In this document: positions 34,745 to 45,300 of the stretch, piece by piece
How the letters are laid out: every line of letters begins with the position of its first letter
Numbering within the stretch: position 1 is the first letter of the stretch
Assembly: GCA_964474905.1 (NCBI GenBank)
Contig: CAYYUP010000013.1
Coordinates: 46,022 to 110,021 of the forward strand
Source of the DNA: JADJRG01 sp964474905
GTDB taxonomy: Bacteria > Myxococcota_A > Polyangia > Nannocystales > Nannocystaceae
Reading direction: 5' to 3'
Length of the DNA stretch: 64,000 nt
Translations under genes and position numbers: made by a program
Notes under the pieces: model-generated
Seen by the model: the letters and a program-made list of their open reading frames with translations, nothing else
Told to the model about the DNA's origin: nothing
The model's database searches: none

Positions 34745-35155
34745 TCAGAGCTCTGCCGCATGGTCGAGCGCCAGGGCGATCGACGAGGGCACAGTGATTT
34801 CGACCTCGAGGTAGAGCGACTCGGGGGCATCGTCGAGGGTGATCAGCAGACGAGCCAGTGCTGCAGAGGGTCTGTCGACGAGAATCTGCAGACGATCGAC
34901 CAGCCCTCGGACAACACCTGCGACCGCGGCCGCATCATCACAGACCACCGTCGCCTGGACCGAGACTGTCGTCGCCCCGGGGATCGCCCGCACCGAGACA
35001 CGGCCATCACCGATGCCCACGACCAGCTCTTCGAGACCACGAGCGTCGATCCGGAGCTGGCGAAAGAGGAGCGGCAGGCGCTCGATCGTCGCGACGGGTC
35101 GATCGCGGACAGGGACCGGGTTCCGCGGGAGGGTGACGGTATTCGTGGCGAACAT
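34745..35155 (-). CDS. Small beta-rich protein, possibly a shortened adhesin/DUF4097-like domain
   Basis: A 136-residue protein with no signal. The alternating hydrophobic pattern (GDGRVSVRAIPGATTVSVQATVV ... LYLEVEITVPSS) resembles the first strands of DUF4097-type beta-solenoid domains, but the usual long run of repeated strands after VPSS is missing: the frame stops at AAEL. It could be a complete small domain or a truncated gene. It lies 54 bases downstream of the LtaS-like gene on the same strand, so co-transcription is possible. Confidence 0.5.
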   Translation of the reverse strand: MFATNTVTLPRNPVPVRDRPVATIERLPLLFRQLRIDARGLEELVVGIGDGRVSVRAIPGATTVSVQATVVCDDAAAVAGVVRGLVDRLQILVDRPSAALARLLITLDDAPESLYLEVEITVPSSIALALDHAAEL

Positions 35156-35209
35156 GGTTCGTCCTCCTGCGTGCCTCGATCCGCCTGGAACAGCAAAAAA
35201 ACGACGGAT

Positions 35210-38200
35210 TCAACGCTCGCCGAGCGCCCGCGCGAGGTCGAAGTCGACGACCGCACGCGAACGGTCGAGTTCTTCCGCGGCTGCGGCTGCGACCGCGTCG
35301 CAGGCCTCGATCGGCAGGGGCTCACCGGCGGCCGTGAAACAAGCCCCAGCGAGCGGCACATCACGACCACCTCCGACGTAAAGCAGCTCTGCCGTCAGCG
35401 CCGAGCCGTCCGGATACACCGCGAGACGAGAGCTCCCTGGGCTCGCCCCGGGATGATCCGCAGCGGGCAGCAGCGGCTGCCCGATGAAGGCCATCGGCGC
35501 CGGCAGGCCGAGGAGATGCAGCAGCGTCGGCGCGAGATCGACGAGACTACCGACACGCGGCGAGACGCCCCGAAGCACGTCGCCGGCGCTCGTCTCTGGT
35601 GCGACGATGAAGAGCGGCACCCGCTCCAAGAGACGCGGCACCGCCGGGGTCCACTGCGGCACACCGGCGATGTCGAGGATCTCCGGCGGAACCCCGAGAC
35701 GCGCGTCGTGATCGCCGTAGAGGGCAACCAGGGTGTGATCCGCGAGACCCTTCGCCGCGAGTTCGGCAAAGAGACCCGCCACCGCCTGGTCCATCTCGGA
35801 CATGCCGTGCAGGTAATTGCCGAGCGCCGTGCCCTCGATCTCGCCGAGCACCAGACGTCGACGATCGGCCGGAAAATAACTGTAGGGATGGTGCACGCTG
35901 AGCGTCACCAAGAAGGCGAAAAAGGGCTCGGGAAGGGCGGCGATCTCGGGCAAGGCTCGGCGAAAGAAGGGCTCGTCTGCGAGACCCCAGGCGATCTTGC
36001 GCCCGGGCCCGAGTTCGCGAGCAAAGAGCGAGCGGGCAAAGCCGTAGCGCGGATGCAGGACCGCCCGATTCCAAAAACCTCGCTTGTAGGGATGGGCCGA
36101 GAACGTCGTGTAGCCCGCCGCGGCCAGCACGTGCGCGAGGGTGAAAAAATCATTGTCGGCGCGCAGGAATGAGATCGCCCCCTGGGCCAAGGGATAGGCC
36201 GAATTAAGCGCCGCGTACTCGGCATCCGAGGTCATGCCCTGGGCCGTGACATCGGCGATCGCGGGGAAGTAGAGGCCGCGGCGTTCGAGGCTGTTCAAGA
36301 AGGGGGTGACCTCTTGATCGCCGATCTTTGCACCGACAACCCAGCCCTGAAACGACTCGATCTGAACGACGAGCAGGTTGGCACTGCGGTCGTGCCCAAA
36401 GGTCTGCAGCCGCCCCCGCTCGGCAGCCTGCGCCCGCAACAGCGCCCGCTCGGCGAAAAATTCCCGGATCATCTGGAGCTCTGCGGGATCGGCATCACCC
36501 CGTCCGCGACGCTCGCGAAGAGCCCGTGCGGCGTCGAAGATGTGGGCGCCAACAAGGCCCAGACGACCGACGTTGCGCTGCTCTGAAAATACCCGCTTGC
36601 CGAGATCGCTGCCCATGATCTCACGCATTTCGGCGATGAACGGCCAGGCTACCGCCGCCGCAAGCACGCACCCGAGCACCCGTGCCATACACCTCCACCG
36701 ACGGTTCGACGGCCCACGCCCGGACCGCGGCCAGAGCAGGGCGAGCCCGAGCGCCGCGACCGGCAGGGGCACAAGCCACAGGTAGGAGCGCCTGAGCACC
36801 GCTCGCACACTGCCGGCGATATCGCCGACCTGGTGGGCCGCGGTCAGGGCGTGCACCGGCACGATACTGCCTAAAAAGTGGAGGTACACCAGATCTGCGA
36901 GGGCGAGCAGGGCGATGAAGCAGACCCAAATCAGCCCCAACCAACGACGCCACGCGGCCGGAGCGAGCACCAAAAAGAACACCGGTAAGGCAGCGGTCGC
37001 TGGCGCGAGTTCCTGAGCGCCGGGCCACAACGCGATGCCGCTGAGATCCGCGAAGGTGATGATGAGCAGCCACGTCGCAGCGAAGCACCAGAGCGCGGGC
37101 ATCAGATCGAGCCAGCTCCAATGGGCCGCGCCCGAGGGCTGTTTGGGCCGCCAATGCCGGGCGGCAAAGAGCACGACAAGGCTCAGCGCGATCAGGCAGA
37201 GCTGCCAAAGCCCGGAGCTCCACACGACATGCACCTGCGCCCGCGCAGGCTCCTCGCCAGCAGCCGGCAGCGGTTCGCCAAACCACGCGACGTGCTCGCG
37301 CACCATGTCGAGCACAAGCACAAAATCACCGCCCCTGCCGGGCCCGCGGACCTCGAGAAAAACCGTCACAGCCTCCCCCGGAGCGACCTCGAGGGGGATC
37401 GCCGTGCGCCTGCCTTCGCGTTCGACGACGGTCGTTCCGTCCGCCTCGAGCCAGTGATAGCTCAGACGATCGCGAGCCCCCGCGATCCAGGTCGCCGCGC
37501 CGGTATTGCGGATCGTCACCTCGACCTCGGAGATGCCCACCGCCGACAACCAGAGCGGCCACGAGACTGACTCGACCGCGAAGGCGAAGTGCGGCGGCAA
37601 AACTTCGACGTCGACCTCGGAGATGCCCGCAGCCCCGCTCGCCGGCAACCACGCCGAGCCCTCGCGGACCAGCGCCCAGACCAAAGTGTAACGACCCGCG
37701 CGCTCCGGAGCTCGCAACGCAGCACTCAAGGTAGCGCGCTCACCGGGGGCGATCGCCGCGGGCAGCTCGCTGCGTAAACCGTCCCAGACGATCGCCTTCG
37801 CCCCCTCGCCGACCGCGAGCCAGTGGTAGCTCAGCCGATCACCGAGCGCAGGGTCCAAAGGCAACTCCCCCTGGTTGTCGATCGTCAGCTCGACCGTCGT
37901 CCGCTCACCGGCGTGCAGATCAACCGGCGCGGTGACATCGACGGGAGCCCAGGCGATCGCAGAGTTCTTCACCAGGACGGTGCGCGGCCGCGAAGGATCA
38001 CCGCGCCAGCGCACCCCCTCCCGCAGCGGCTCCCACTCCAGCAGATAACTGCCGGCCTCCGCGGGCGCCCGCAGCTTCGCTCGCAGCTCGATCTCTTCGC
38101 CGACCGCGACCTTGCCCGGCAACTCGGTGCGCAGCCCGTCGAGGATCGCGACCTCCCCAGTGGCGCTGCGCCAGTGGTAACTCAGCCGATCCCCAAGCGC

Positions 38201-38950
38201 CGGATCCCAATCTTCGGGGCCCTCGTTGCGCAGGCGGAGGTTCAGTTCGGTCTCTTGATTGGCGCGCAGCGAGAGCGGCCTCTCTGTGCCCTCTGTGCCC
38301 TCTGTGCCCTCTGTGCCCTCTGTGCCCTCTGTGCCCTNNNNNNNNNNNNNNNNNNNNNNNNNNNNNNNNNNNNNNNNNNNNNNNNNNNNNNNNNNNNNNN
38401 NNNNNNNNNNNNNNNNNNNNNNNNNNNNNNNNNNNNNCTCTGTGCCCTTTGTGGGCAGGAGTGTCCACTGCGGTGCGCCGCCGATAACCTCCACCGGGAT
38501 CAGAATCTCGCGGCTACGTCGCGGCAGCCCAAACCATCCAACACCCTCCCGCACCGGCTCCCACTGCAGCAGATAGGAGCCCGGCTTCGCCGGTGTCAGC
38601 AGCGTCGCCTCGATATGGGCCGACTCGCCGGGGGCGATCACATCGGCGAAGACCGTGCGCCTGCCGTCGTAGAGCGCGACCTCGCCGGATGCATCGAGCC
38701 AGTGGTAGGCCAAGCGATCGCCGAGGGCCGCTGAGATCGGTGCGTCGTCGAGGTTTTGTAGGGTGATCTCAACGGTCGTCGTCGTGCCCGCGCGCACGGT
38801 CTTTGGGGTCGTGTGTGCGCGCAACTGCCAAGGACGTGAACGCGCGAAAGCGCTAGTCCATGCAAAGGCGATCGCGAGCGCCACAAACACAGGAACGAGC
38901 CGCAGGAGCGGGTCGTAGCGGGCATATTTGGACCGGGAGGACACGCGCAT
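35210..38950 (-). CDS. LtaS-like phosphoglycerol transferase/sulfatase-fold enzyme with four N-terminal Ig-like repeats, interrupted by an assembly gap
   Basis: ATG 38950 precedes the first TM helix (LVPVFVALAIAFAWTSAFA); the frame runs to 39172. Nominal length is 1246 residues, true length unknown because of 100 Ns. Four tandem beta domains share DRLxYHW, DGxRTxLP, PGE and the YxLxWExVREGVxW motif; they span about 40-165, 220-320, 325-435 and 440-560, with a GTE-repeat linker after the first. Then five TM segments (about 565-780) and an alkaline-phosphatase-superfamily domain with LtaS landmarks: Glu of QIESFQ, catalytic Thr in QGMTSDAEY (about 907) and YGDHD (about 1081). LtaS enzymes polymerise or transfer phosphoglycerol outside the membrane. 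The Ig-like N terminus is not part of that family as known. Confidence 0.88.
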   Translation of the reverse strand: MRVSSRSKYARYDPLLRLVPVFVALAIAFAWTSAFARSRPWQLRAHTTPKTVRAGTTTTVEITLQNLDDAPISAALGDRLAYHWLDASGEVALYDGRRTVFADVIAPGESAHIEATLLTPAKPGSYLLQWEPVREGVGWFGLPRRSREILIPVEVIGGAPQWTLLPTKGTEXXXXXXXXXXXXXXXXXXXXXXXXXXXXXXXXXXGTEGTEGTEGTEGTEGTERPLSLRANQETELNLRLRNEGPEDWDPALGDRLSYHWRSATGEVAILDGLRTELPGKVAVGEEIELRAKLRAPAEAGSYLLEWEPLREGVRWRGDPSRPRTVLVKNSAIAWAPVDVTAPVDLHAGERTTVELTIDNQGELPLDPALGDRLSYHWLAVGEGAKAIVWDGLRSELPAAIAPGERATLSAALRAPERAGRYTLVWALVREGSAWLPASGAAGISEVDVEVLPPHFAFAVESVSWPLWLSAVGISEVEVTIRNTGAATWIAGARDRLSYHWLEADGTTVVEREGRRTAIPLEVAPGEAVTVFLEVRGPGRGGDFVLVLDMVREHVAWFGEPLPAAGEEPARAQVHVVWSSGLWQLCLIALSLVVLFAARHWRPKQPSGAAHWSWLDLMPALWCFAATWLLIITFADLSGIALWPGAQELAPATAALPVFFLVLAPAAWRRWLGLIWVCFIALLALADLVYLHFLGSIVPVHALTAAHQVGDIAGSVRAVLRRSYLWLVPLPVAALGLALLWPRSGRGPSNRRWRCMARVLGCVLAAAVAWPFIAEMREIMGSDLGKRVFSEQRNVGRLGLVGAHIFDAARALRERRGRGDADPAELQMIREFFAERALLRAQAAERGRLQTFGHDRSANLLVVQIESFQGWVVGAKIGDQEVTPFLNSLERRGLYFPAIADVTAQGMTSDAEYAALNSAYPLAQGAISFLRADNDFFTLAHVLAAAGYTTFSAHPYKRGFWNRAVLHPRYGFARSLFARELGPGRKIAWGLADEPFFRRALPEIAALPEPFFAFLVTLSVHHPYSYFPADRRRLVLGEIEGTALGNYLHGMSEMDQAVAGLFAELAAKGLADHTLVALYGDHDARLGVPPEILDIAGVPQWTPAVPRLLERVPLFIVAPETSAGDVLRGVSPRVGSLVDLAPTLLHLLGLPAPMAFIGQPLLPAADHPGASPGSSRLAVYPDGSALTAELLYVGGGRDVPLAGACFTAAGEPLPIEACDAVAAAAAEELDRSRAVVDFDLARALGER
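38279..38448. repeat. 9-bp coding repeat (Gly-Thr-Glu) with embedded 100-N gap
   Basis: Tandem CTCTGTGCC units (GTE on the minus strand), six copies to the left of the Ns and one to the right. Ns cover 38338-38437. Both sides are in the same frame if the gap is 100 bases. Located in the linker between Ig-like repeats 1 and 2 of the LtaS-like protein. Confidence 0.9.
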
Positions 38951-39168
38951 CCGAGGGCGCGACGGCGCCCGGTGCAGGGTACTGCTGACACCGCTCCCTG
39001 CAAAGCGCCAGCGCCCCTGGAGGCACAGGTAAACCGCAACTCGAATGTCGACCTGCGGCACCGCGCCGATTCGCCGCGGTCGTAGACGCACACAGCAAAG
39101 CATGCCGCGATCGGGGGAGCTGCGATCTCGACCGCCGATGTCGGGCGCCGATCCGTCCACTTGGCGAT

Positions 39169-39203
39169 ACAACGATCGCGACTACGGCCGGCGCGATCGT
39201 TGT
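39169..39203. promoter_or_regulatory. Perfect 12-bp inverted repeat, candidate operator in a divergent promoter region
   Basis: ACAACGATCGCG (39169-39180) and CGCGATCGTTGT (39192-39203) form a perfect inverted repeat with an 11-base spacer, so half-site centres are 23 bases apart, about two helical turns. It lies in the 415-base divergent gap between the LtaS-like gene and the giant TPR gene, the only visible structure there. A dimeric regulator could bind it and affect either gene; it could also form an RNA hairpin. Confidence 0.65.
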
Positions 39204-39365
39204 CTCGCGCAGCCTCGCGCGCATCTGGATTACCGCCAGTGCGTCGACGCGCGCAATCTTCGAGGGATCTTGGCGGAGCCCCAGGCCTTCGCCGCGGACT
39301 CTTCTTGATATAGTGCCACGCCCCCGCGCGGGCCGTTGTTCGCCGGGTGAAAGACTGGGCCGGAT

Positions 39366-42300
39366 ATGAGCGTCAAGAATGATTCGGGCGTCGAGCAACC
39401 CCTCGCAGCGGCCCTCCGCGCTGCCGAGAGCTCCCCTGATAGCGACGACGCGTGGGACCACCTAGAGTCCCTCGCCGATAGCCAACAAGAGCCGGACGAG
39501 GTCGCCGCTCTCTACCGCGACATCCTCCGTCGAAGCCTGTCTGCAGGCCTGCGCACCCACCTCGCCGAGCGTGCGGTCCGTTTTCATGAGGAGTGGTACG
39601 GCGATCAGCGACAGGCGATCACGGACCTCCTACTGCAGATCCTCGAGCGTGATCCAGGCGCCCGTTGGGCACTCGATCGACTGACCGTCGCCCTCACCGC
39701 CAGCGAAGCGTGGGACGAGCTTCTAGAGGTCTACGACCGCGTTCTCGTCAATACAGCCAGCGATGAGATCCGCCGCGAAATCCTCGCCGAGGCCGCCCAT
39801 GTCGCCAAAGAATTCGCCGACAAACCAGACCTCGCGGCCGACTATCTCTTGGGTCAGGTCGCGATCGACAGCGACAATAAAAAACTCGCCGCGACCGTCG
39901 AGCGTCTGCTCGAACGTCTCGGTCGTTTTGTCGATCTCGTCGGCCTCTGGGAGGGACAGCTCGCGCAGCTCTCGGCGAGCGATGCCCGCGATCTCAGGGT
40001 AAAGATCGCCGGCCTCTACATCTCTCGCCTCGACAAGCCAGTGCCGGCCCTGATCGAGTTGCAAGTCGTGCTCGACGAGGTGCCCAGCTACCCCAGCGCC
40101 TGCGCCGAACTCGAGCGCCTGATGAGCCTCGACACCGCGCCGATCGATCTCCGACGCAAGGCCTTTAAGCTGCTCCGCCAAGCCTACGACAGTGCCTCCC
40201 GAGGCGACGACGTGATTCGCTTGATCAAGGCGGCGCTCGACTTCTCCGACTCCGACGAGGAGCGCGCCCTGCACCGCGACCTCGGCAACCGCCTCGCTGT
40301 CCGCGGCGACGATCCGGGAGCACTCTCCGCCTACAGCGAGCTTTTGCGCCTGACCCCCAGCGACAGCGAAGCCCGCAAGCAGCTCCGCCAGATCGCCACC
40401 CGAGCGGATCTCCATGATCTGCACGCCAGCGCCCTGCAAAACGCCGCCGAGGCCACCGAGGGCGGCATGCGCCTGACCCTCCTACTCGACGCTGCCCAGC
40501 TGCGGCGCGAGGCCCTAGGTGATGTCGAAGGCGCGCTCACCCTCTACCGCGAGATCCTCGGTAGCGCCGAGGTCGATCCCTCGACCGCATCGATCGCCGC
40601 CCACAACCTCGCCTCGCTGCTCAGCCAAGACGACCAACGTGAGGAGCGTCTCCAGGTCCTCGAGCGCCTCGCGGATCTCGAGGGCGCACCCGCGATCCGC
40701 CAGTCGATCCTCGGCGAGGCCGCCCACCTCGCGGAGGTGCTCGACAAACGCGAACGAGCCCTCTCGATCTGGTCGCATCGCCTCGATTGCGACGATGACG
40801 ACGTCGAAGCGATGAGCGCGGTGATCCGCCTCCTCGAGACCCTCGAGCGCTGGCAGGATCTGGTCGAGGCCCTCCTGCGCCGGGCCAAAGCTCCGGTGAT
40901 CAAATTGCAGCAGCGCGCCGACCTGCTCAAGGCGGCCGAAGTTCGGGCCTTCCGTCTCGGCAACATCGACGGCGCGATCGAACTCCTACTCAACGTACGC
41001 GAGGACTTTGGCGAGGATCCCGAGGTGCTCAAGGCGCTCGACCGCCAGCTCACCGCCTGTGCCCGCTTCGACGAACTCGCGGCCCTCCTAGAGCGCTCCG
41101 CGGGTACCAGCGCGAGCCACACAGGATGGCTCTACGTGCGCGCCGCAGAGCTCCACCTCCGCGACCTCGACGACAAAGAGACCGCCACCCGCCTCTACGC
41201 CGAAGCGCTGAGCCTCGACCCCGAGCGCAAGGAGGCCAGGCTCGGCCTCCGCGAAGTCCTGTCCATTGAGACATGTCGGTCAGTCGCCGTCCGGGCGCTG
41301 CTGACCGCTTTCCAGCGGGTCGACGATTGGTCCGGTGTGCTCGAGCTCATCGAGCCCCGGATCGCCCTCGCCACCGACGACTACGACCGTGCCAGCCTAC
41401 TCGCCGAGGCCGCCCGGATCTTCGAACGCCGCGGTGACGACCCGGTAGGCGCGCGCTCGATGCTCGCCCGAGCCTTGATCTCAGACCCAGGCGATGTCAC
41501 CCACGAACACGAGCTTCGCCGCCTCACAGAGGCGACAGACGCCTGGAAAGAGTTCACCGAAACACTCGCCACTGCCGCCGTGCGTGCTGCCGAGGCGCCC
41601 GCCCGCGCAGCCCAGCTCTGGTACGCCCGGGGCGAGGCCCTCGCAAAACACCTGGATGACATCGGCGAAGCCGCGACCTCCTTCGCCGAGGCCGCGAAGC
41701 GGGCACCCGATCACCTCGAGTACCAAGACGCCACAGCTCGCCAGGCCGCCCGCGCCGGACGCTGGCAGATCTCCGCGAATGCGGCCGTCAAGGCACTCCG
41801 CGGGCATCACAAACACGATACTTCGCTGCTCAACGAGATCGCCGAGGCGGCGAAGAGCGAGCACGCCTGGAAGGCGGTCGCCGACGCGATGCAGGCGGCA
41901 GCCGACGAGTTTGGCGAGCGCCTGACCCCCCAGAGTGCCCGCCAATTAGAGCTCGCGATCGCCGATTGGTACGAGCACTGCGGCGAAGACAACGCAGCGA
42001 TCGCCGCGACCGAGAAGGCCTCCCAGCGCGATCCCAACGACCTCGAGGTACTCCGCAGTCTCGCCCATCGGCTGCGCACTCGCTCACCGATCGAGCGCAT
42101 CGACAACCTCCTCAGAATCGACGCCCTGGCGATCTCCGACCTCGATCCGCTGCGCGAAGCTGCGGCCATGGCCTTTGCCAGCGATGACGACGAGCTGGTC
42201 CGCAACACTCTCTACCGCCTCTACCGCAAGGCCGCCCGCATGTGGGCGCGCGACGAGGTCGGGACCGGAATCATCCAACCCGGCAATGCCGCGCTCTGGG

Positions 42301-45300
42301 CTCTCGACGAGGTCTGCAAGCGCTCCGCCCCGGAGCTCTCAGCACGGCTCCTGCTCGACGGCGCCACCCTGCCCGTAAGCCGTGACAAGGCCCGAGATCT
42401 CCGCCGCCAGGCCGCCGAACTGCTCGCAGGTATCGATCAGCAAGCGCGGGCGATCGACCTCTACTTCGGCATCATCAGCGAGGGCGACGAGTCCCTCGCC
42501 GACGTCCTGCGCCTAGCCGATCTCTGCACCGAAGAGGGCCGAACAGCGGAACTCCTGGAGCTGCGCAACCGCGAACTCGGCCACACCGAGGATGCCGACC
42601 GCCGCCTCGAGCTTCGCCTCGAGATCGCCCGGCTCGCCGGGGAGCTCGAGACCCGCGACTCACGGATCGGTGCGCTTCGGGCCAACCTGACCGAACGAAC
42701 AGGTCACCCAAAAACCCTCGAAATCCTCGGCACCATCCTCTGCGAGCGCGGCCGCTTCGCGGAACTCGCCGAGATCCTCGAGGACCAAGCCCACAAGCTC
42801 GCCGCCGAGGACTCCCCAGAGCCAGCTGCAGCCCTCTGGACAGAGGCCGCCCAGCTCGCCGAAGATGCCCTAGGTGACCAACTGCGGGCGATCCGCGCCT
42901 ACACCGAGGTCGCTACACTGGCCCCCAGTACCAAGGCGATCGATGCCCTCGCCCGTCTCCACCTCCAACGCGACGAGGCAGCCGAGGCCGCCACTTGGCT
43001 CAAGCGACGCCTGGCGGATGCTGCGACCAACGAGCGGGTCGCGATCCTGCTCAAGCTCGGTCGCACACTGATCGCCGCCGGCGCTGAGGAGGAGGCAACC
43101 GCCACCCTGCAGACCGCCTTTGTCGAGGCCCCGCGTAACGCCGAGGTGCGCAAGCTCCTGCTCGGCCTGCTCCGCGGCCAGGGCGATGCGATGGCCCTCG
43201 CCGACACCCTCGCCCTCGCCGCCAAGCATGTCACCGATACCACCACCGTGCTCGCCTACGCCCGCGAATCCGCGTCGCTCTACCAAGGAGAAATCGGCGC
43301 GCCCGAACTCGCGGTACCGGTGCTCGAACGGGCCCTCGCGATCGCCGAGAATGACCGCGGCTTAAAAATGATGCTCGCTCGCGGCCTGCTCAGCAGCGGC
43401 CACCTGCCCCAGGCCAAACACCTGCTCGCCGAGCTGGTCGAGAGCTTTGGCCGCCGACGATCGGCCGAGCGCGCCGAGATCCACCTGCTGCTCTCCCAGG
43501 TGCTGCACGCTGACGATGAGATCGCGCCGGCAATCGATCAACTCGAAGCTGCGTCGAGCATGGATCCCGGAAACATCGCGATCCTCCGTTCCCTCGCCGA
43601 ACTCGCCCGCCAAAGCGGACAACTCGCCCGCTCCGAGCGCGCCTACCGAACGCTCTTGGTCAACCTCCGTCGAACCGAGAGCAACGCCCTCGCCGAGATC
43701 GGCCCCGCTGAGGTGCTGCTCAAGCTCGGTCGAATCGCCAAGGAGCGCGGCCAGGACGACAAGGCAAACGAACTCGTCGAATCGGCGATCGACGCCCTCG
43801 CCGACAGCGACGCCGAGGCCCCGCGCCTCCAGGCCGATCTCCGGGAGCGCCAGGAGTTTACGCTCCTGCGCCGAGTGATCGAGGCTCGCCTCGGTCACGT
43901 CGAGAACCCGCGCCAACGAGCGACGATCCTCGCCGAACTCGCGGAGGTCCTGAGCAGCGATCTGCAGGAGCCCGAGCAGGCCCTGGACGCCCTGCTGCGC
44001 GCCCTCGAAGTCGACCCCGGCTCCGCAGATCGCCACGACACCGCCCGCGATCTGGCGGAGCGCCTAGACCTGAGCGCCCCCTACCGCGAGTGTCTGCTCC
44101 GCCTCCTCGAGAGCACCCGGCGCCCGAGCGACGCTCACGCCCGCTTTGAGCTCCTCCTCCGCCTAGGCGGCCTTGTCGAGCAAAAAGGCGAGGATCTCGA
44201 ACTCGCCGCCGGTTACTACAAAGAGGCCGAAGACACCGGAGTACGCCTGATCGACGCCTGGCGAGCCGGGGCCCGCGTCGCCGCGACTCGCGGTGATACC
44301 GAAACCCAAGTGCGCCTGCTGGAGCTGCTCTCGGAGGTCGGCGCCGGCGAGGATGAAAGCCGGGTCGATGCCCTCTACCGGGTCGCCGAGATCCAGCTCG
44401 CCGACCCCGAACGCATCAGCGACGGACTCGACGCGTTGCTCAAGGCGCTCGACGACGAACCCCGTTTTGGCCGCGCCAGTCTCATCCTCCAACAAGCGAG
44501 CCTGCGCGAGCCGGTGAGCGAACGGCTGCTCGAGATCTACGAGGATGTCGCCCGCCGGACCGAGGATACGAAACTCCTCCTGCACGCCCTCGAACGCCGG
44601 GTGACCCAGAGCAACGCGACGCTTGAGCTGGCCCGAGAGGCAGCTACGCTCGCGCTCTCGCTCGAGGCCTGGGAGCAGGCCGAGTCCCTCCTCCTGCGGA
44701 GCCTCGAACTCGCAAAGGGCCAACCACTGAGCTGGGCTCTGCTCGCCCTCTCGGGCCGCAGACTGGACGCAGGAGACCTCGCCGGTGCCATCCGCTGGCT
44801 CGGCGAAGCCGCAGATCACAGCCCCCTCAGCGAGCTCCTGCCCCTAGCCACGACGATCGCCGAACAGGCGCTTACCGACGACGGCGATCCCAGCCTCGCG
44901 GCCAAGCTCTACGAGCGACTGTTAGAGCGCGACTCTACTTCACGGGAGATCTGGGAGCCCTTAGTCGCGATTTACCGCCGCATGGGTGACCTCGAAAGAC
45001 TCGAAAAACTCGTCTCCGAGATCGTCGACGGGATCCAAGATCCAAGCGAGCGCAACCTCCTGCGCCGCGCCCTCGCCGAAGAGCTACTCACACACGAAGA
45101 ACGAAGCGCCGACGTCGTCACCCTGCTCCGCGCAGCGCTCACCGAAGACCCGCAAGACAGCGCCTCCCGCGAGCTGCTCACCGCTCACCTCGAGCATACC
45201 GGCGACCAGCAAGCGCTGGCAGAGCTGCTCTGCGCAGAACTCGAAACAGCGCGCACCGCCGGTGATTCGGTGACGATCAAGGCGCTGACTCTCAAGATCG

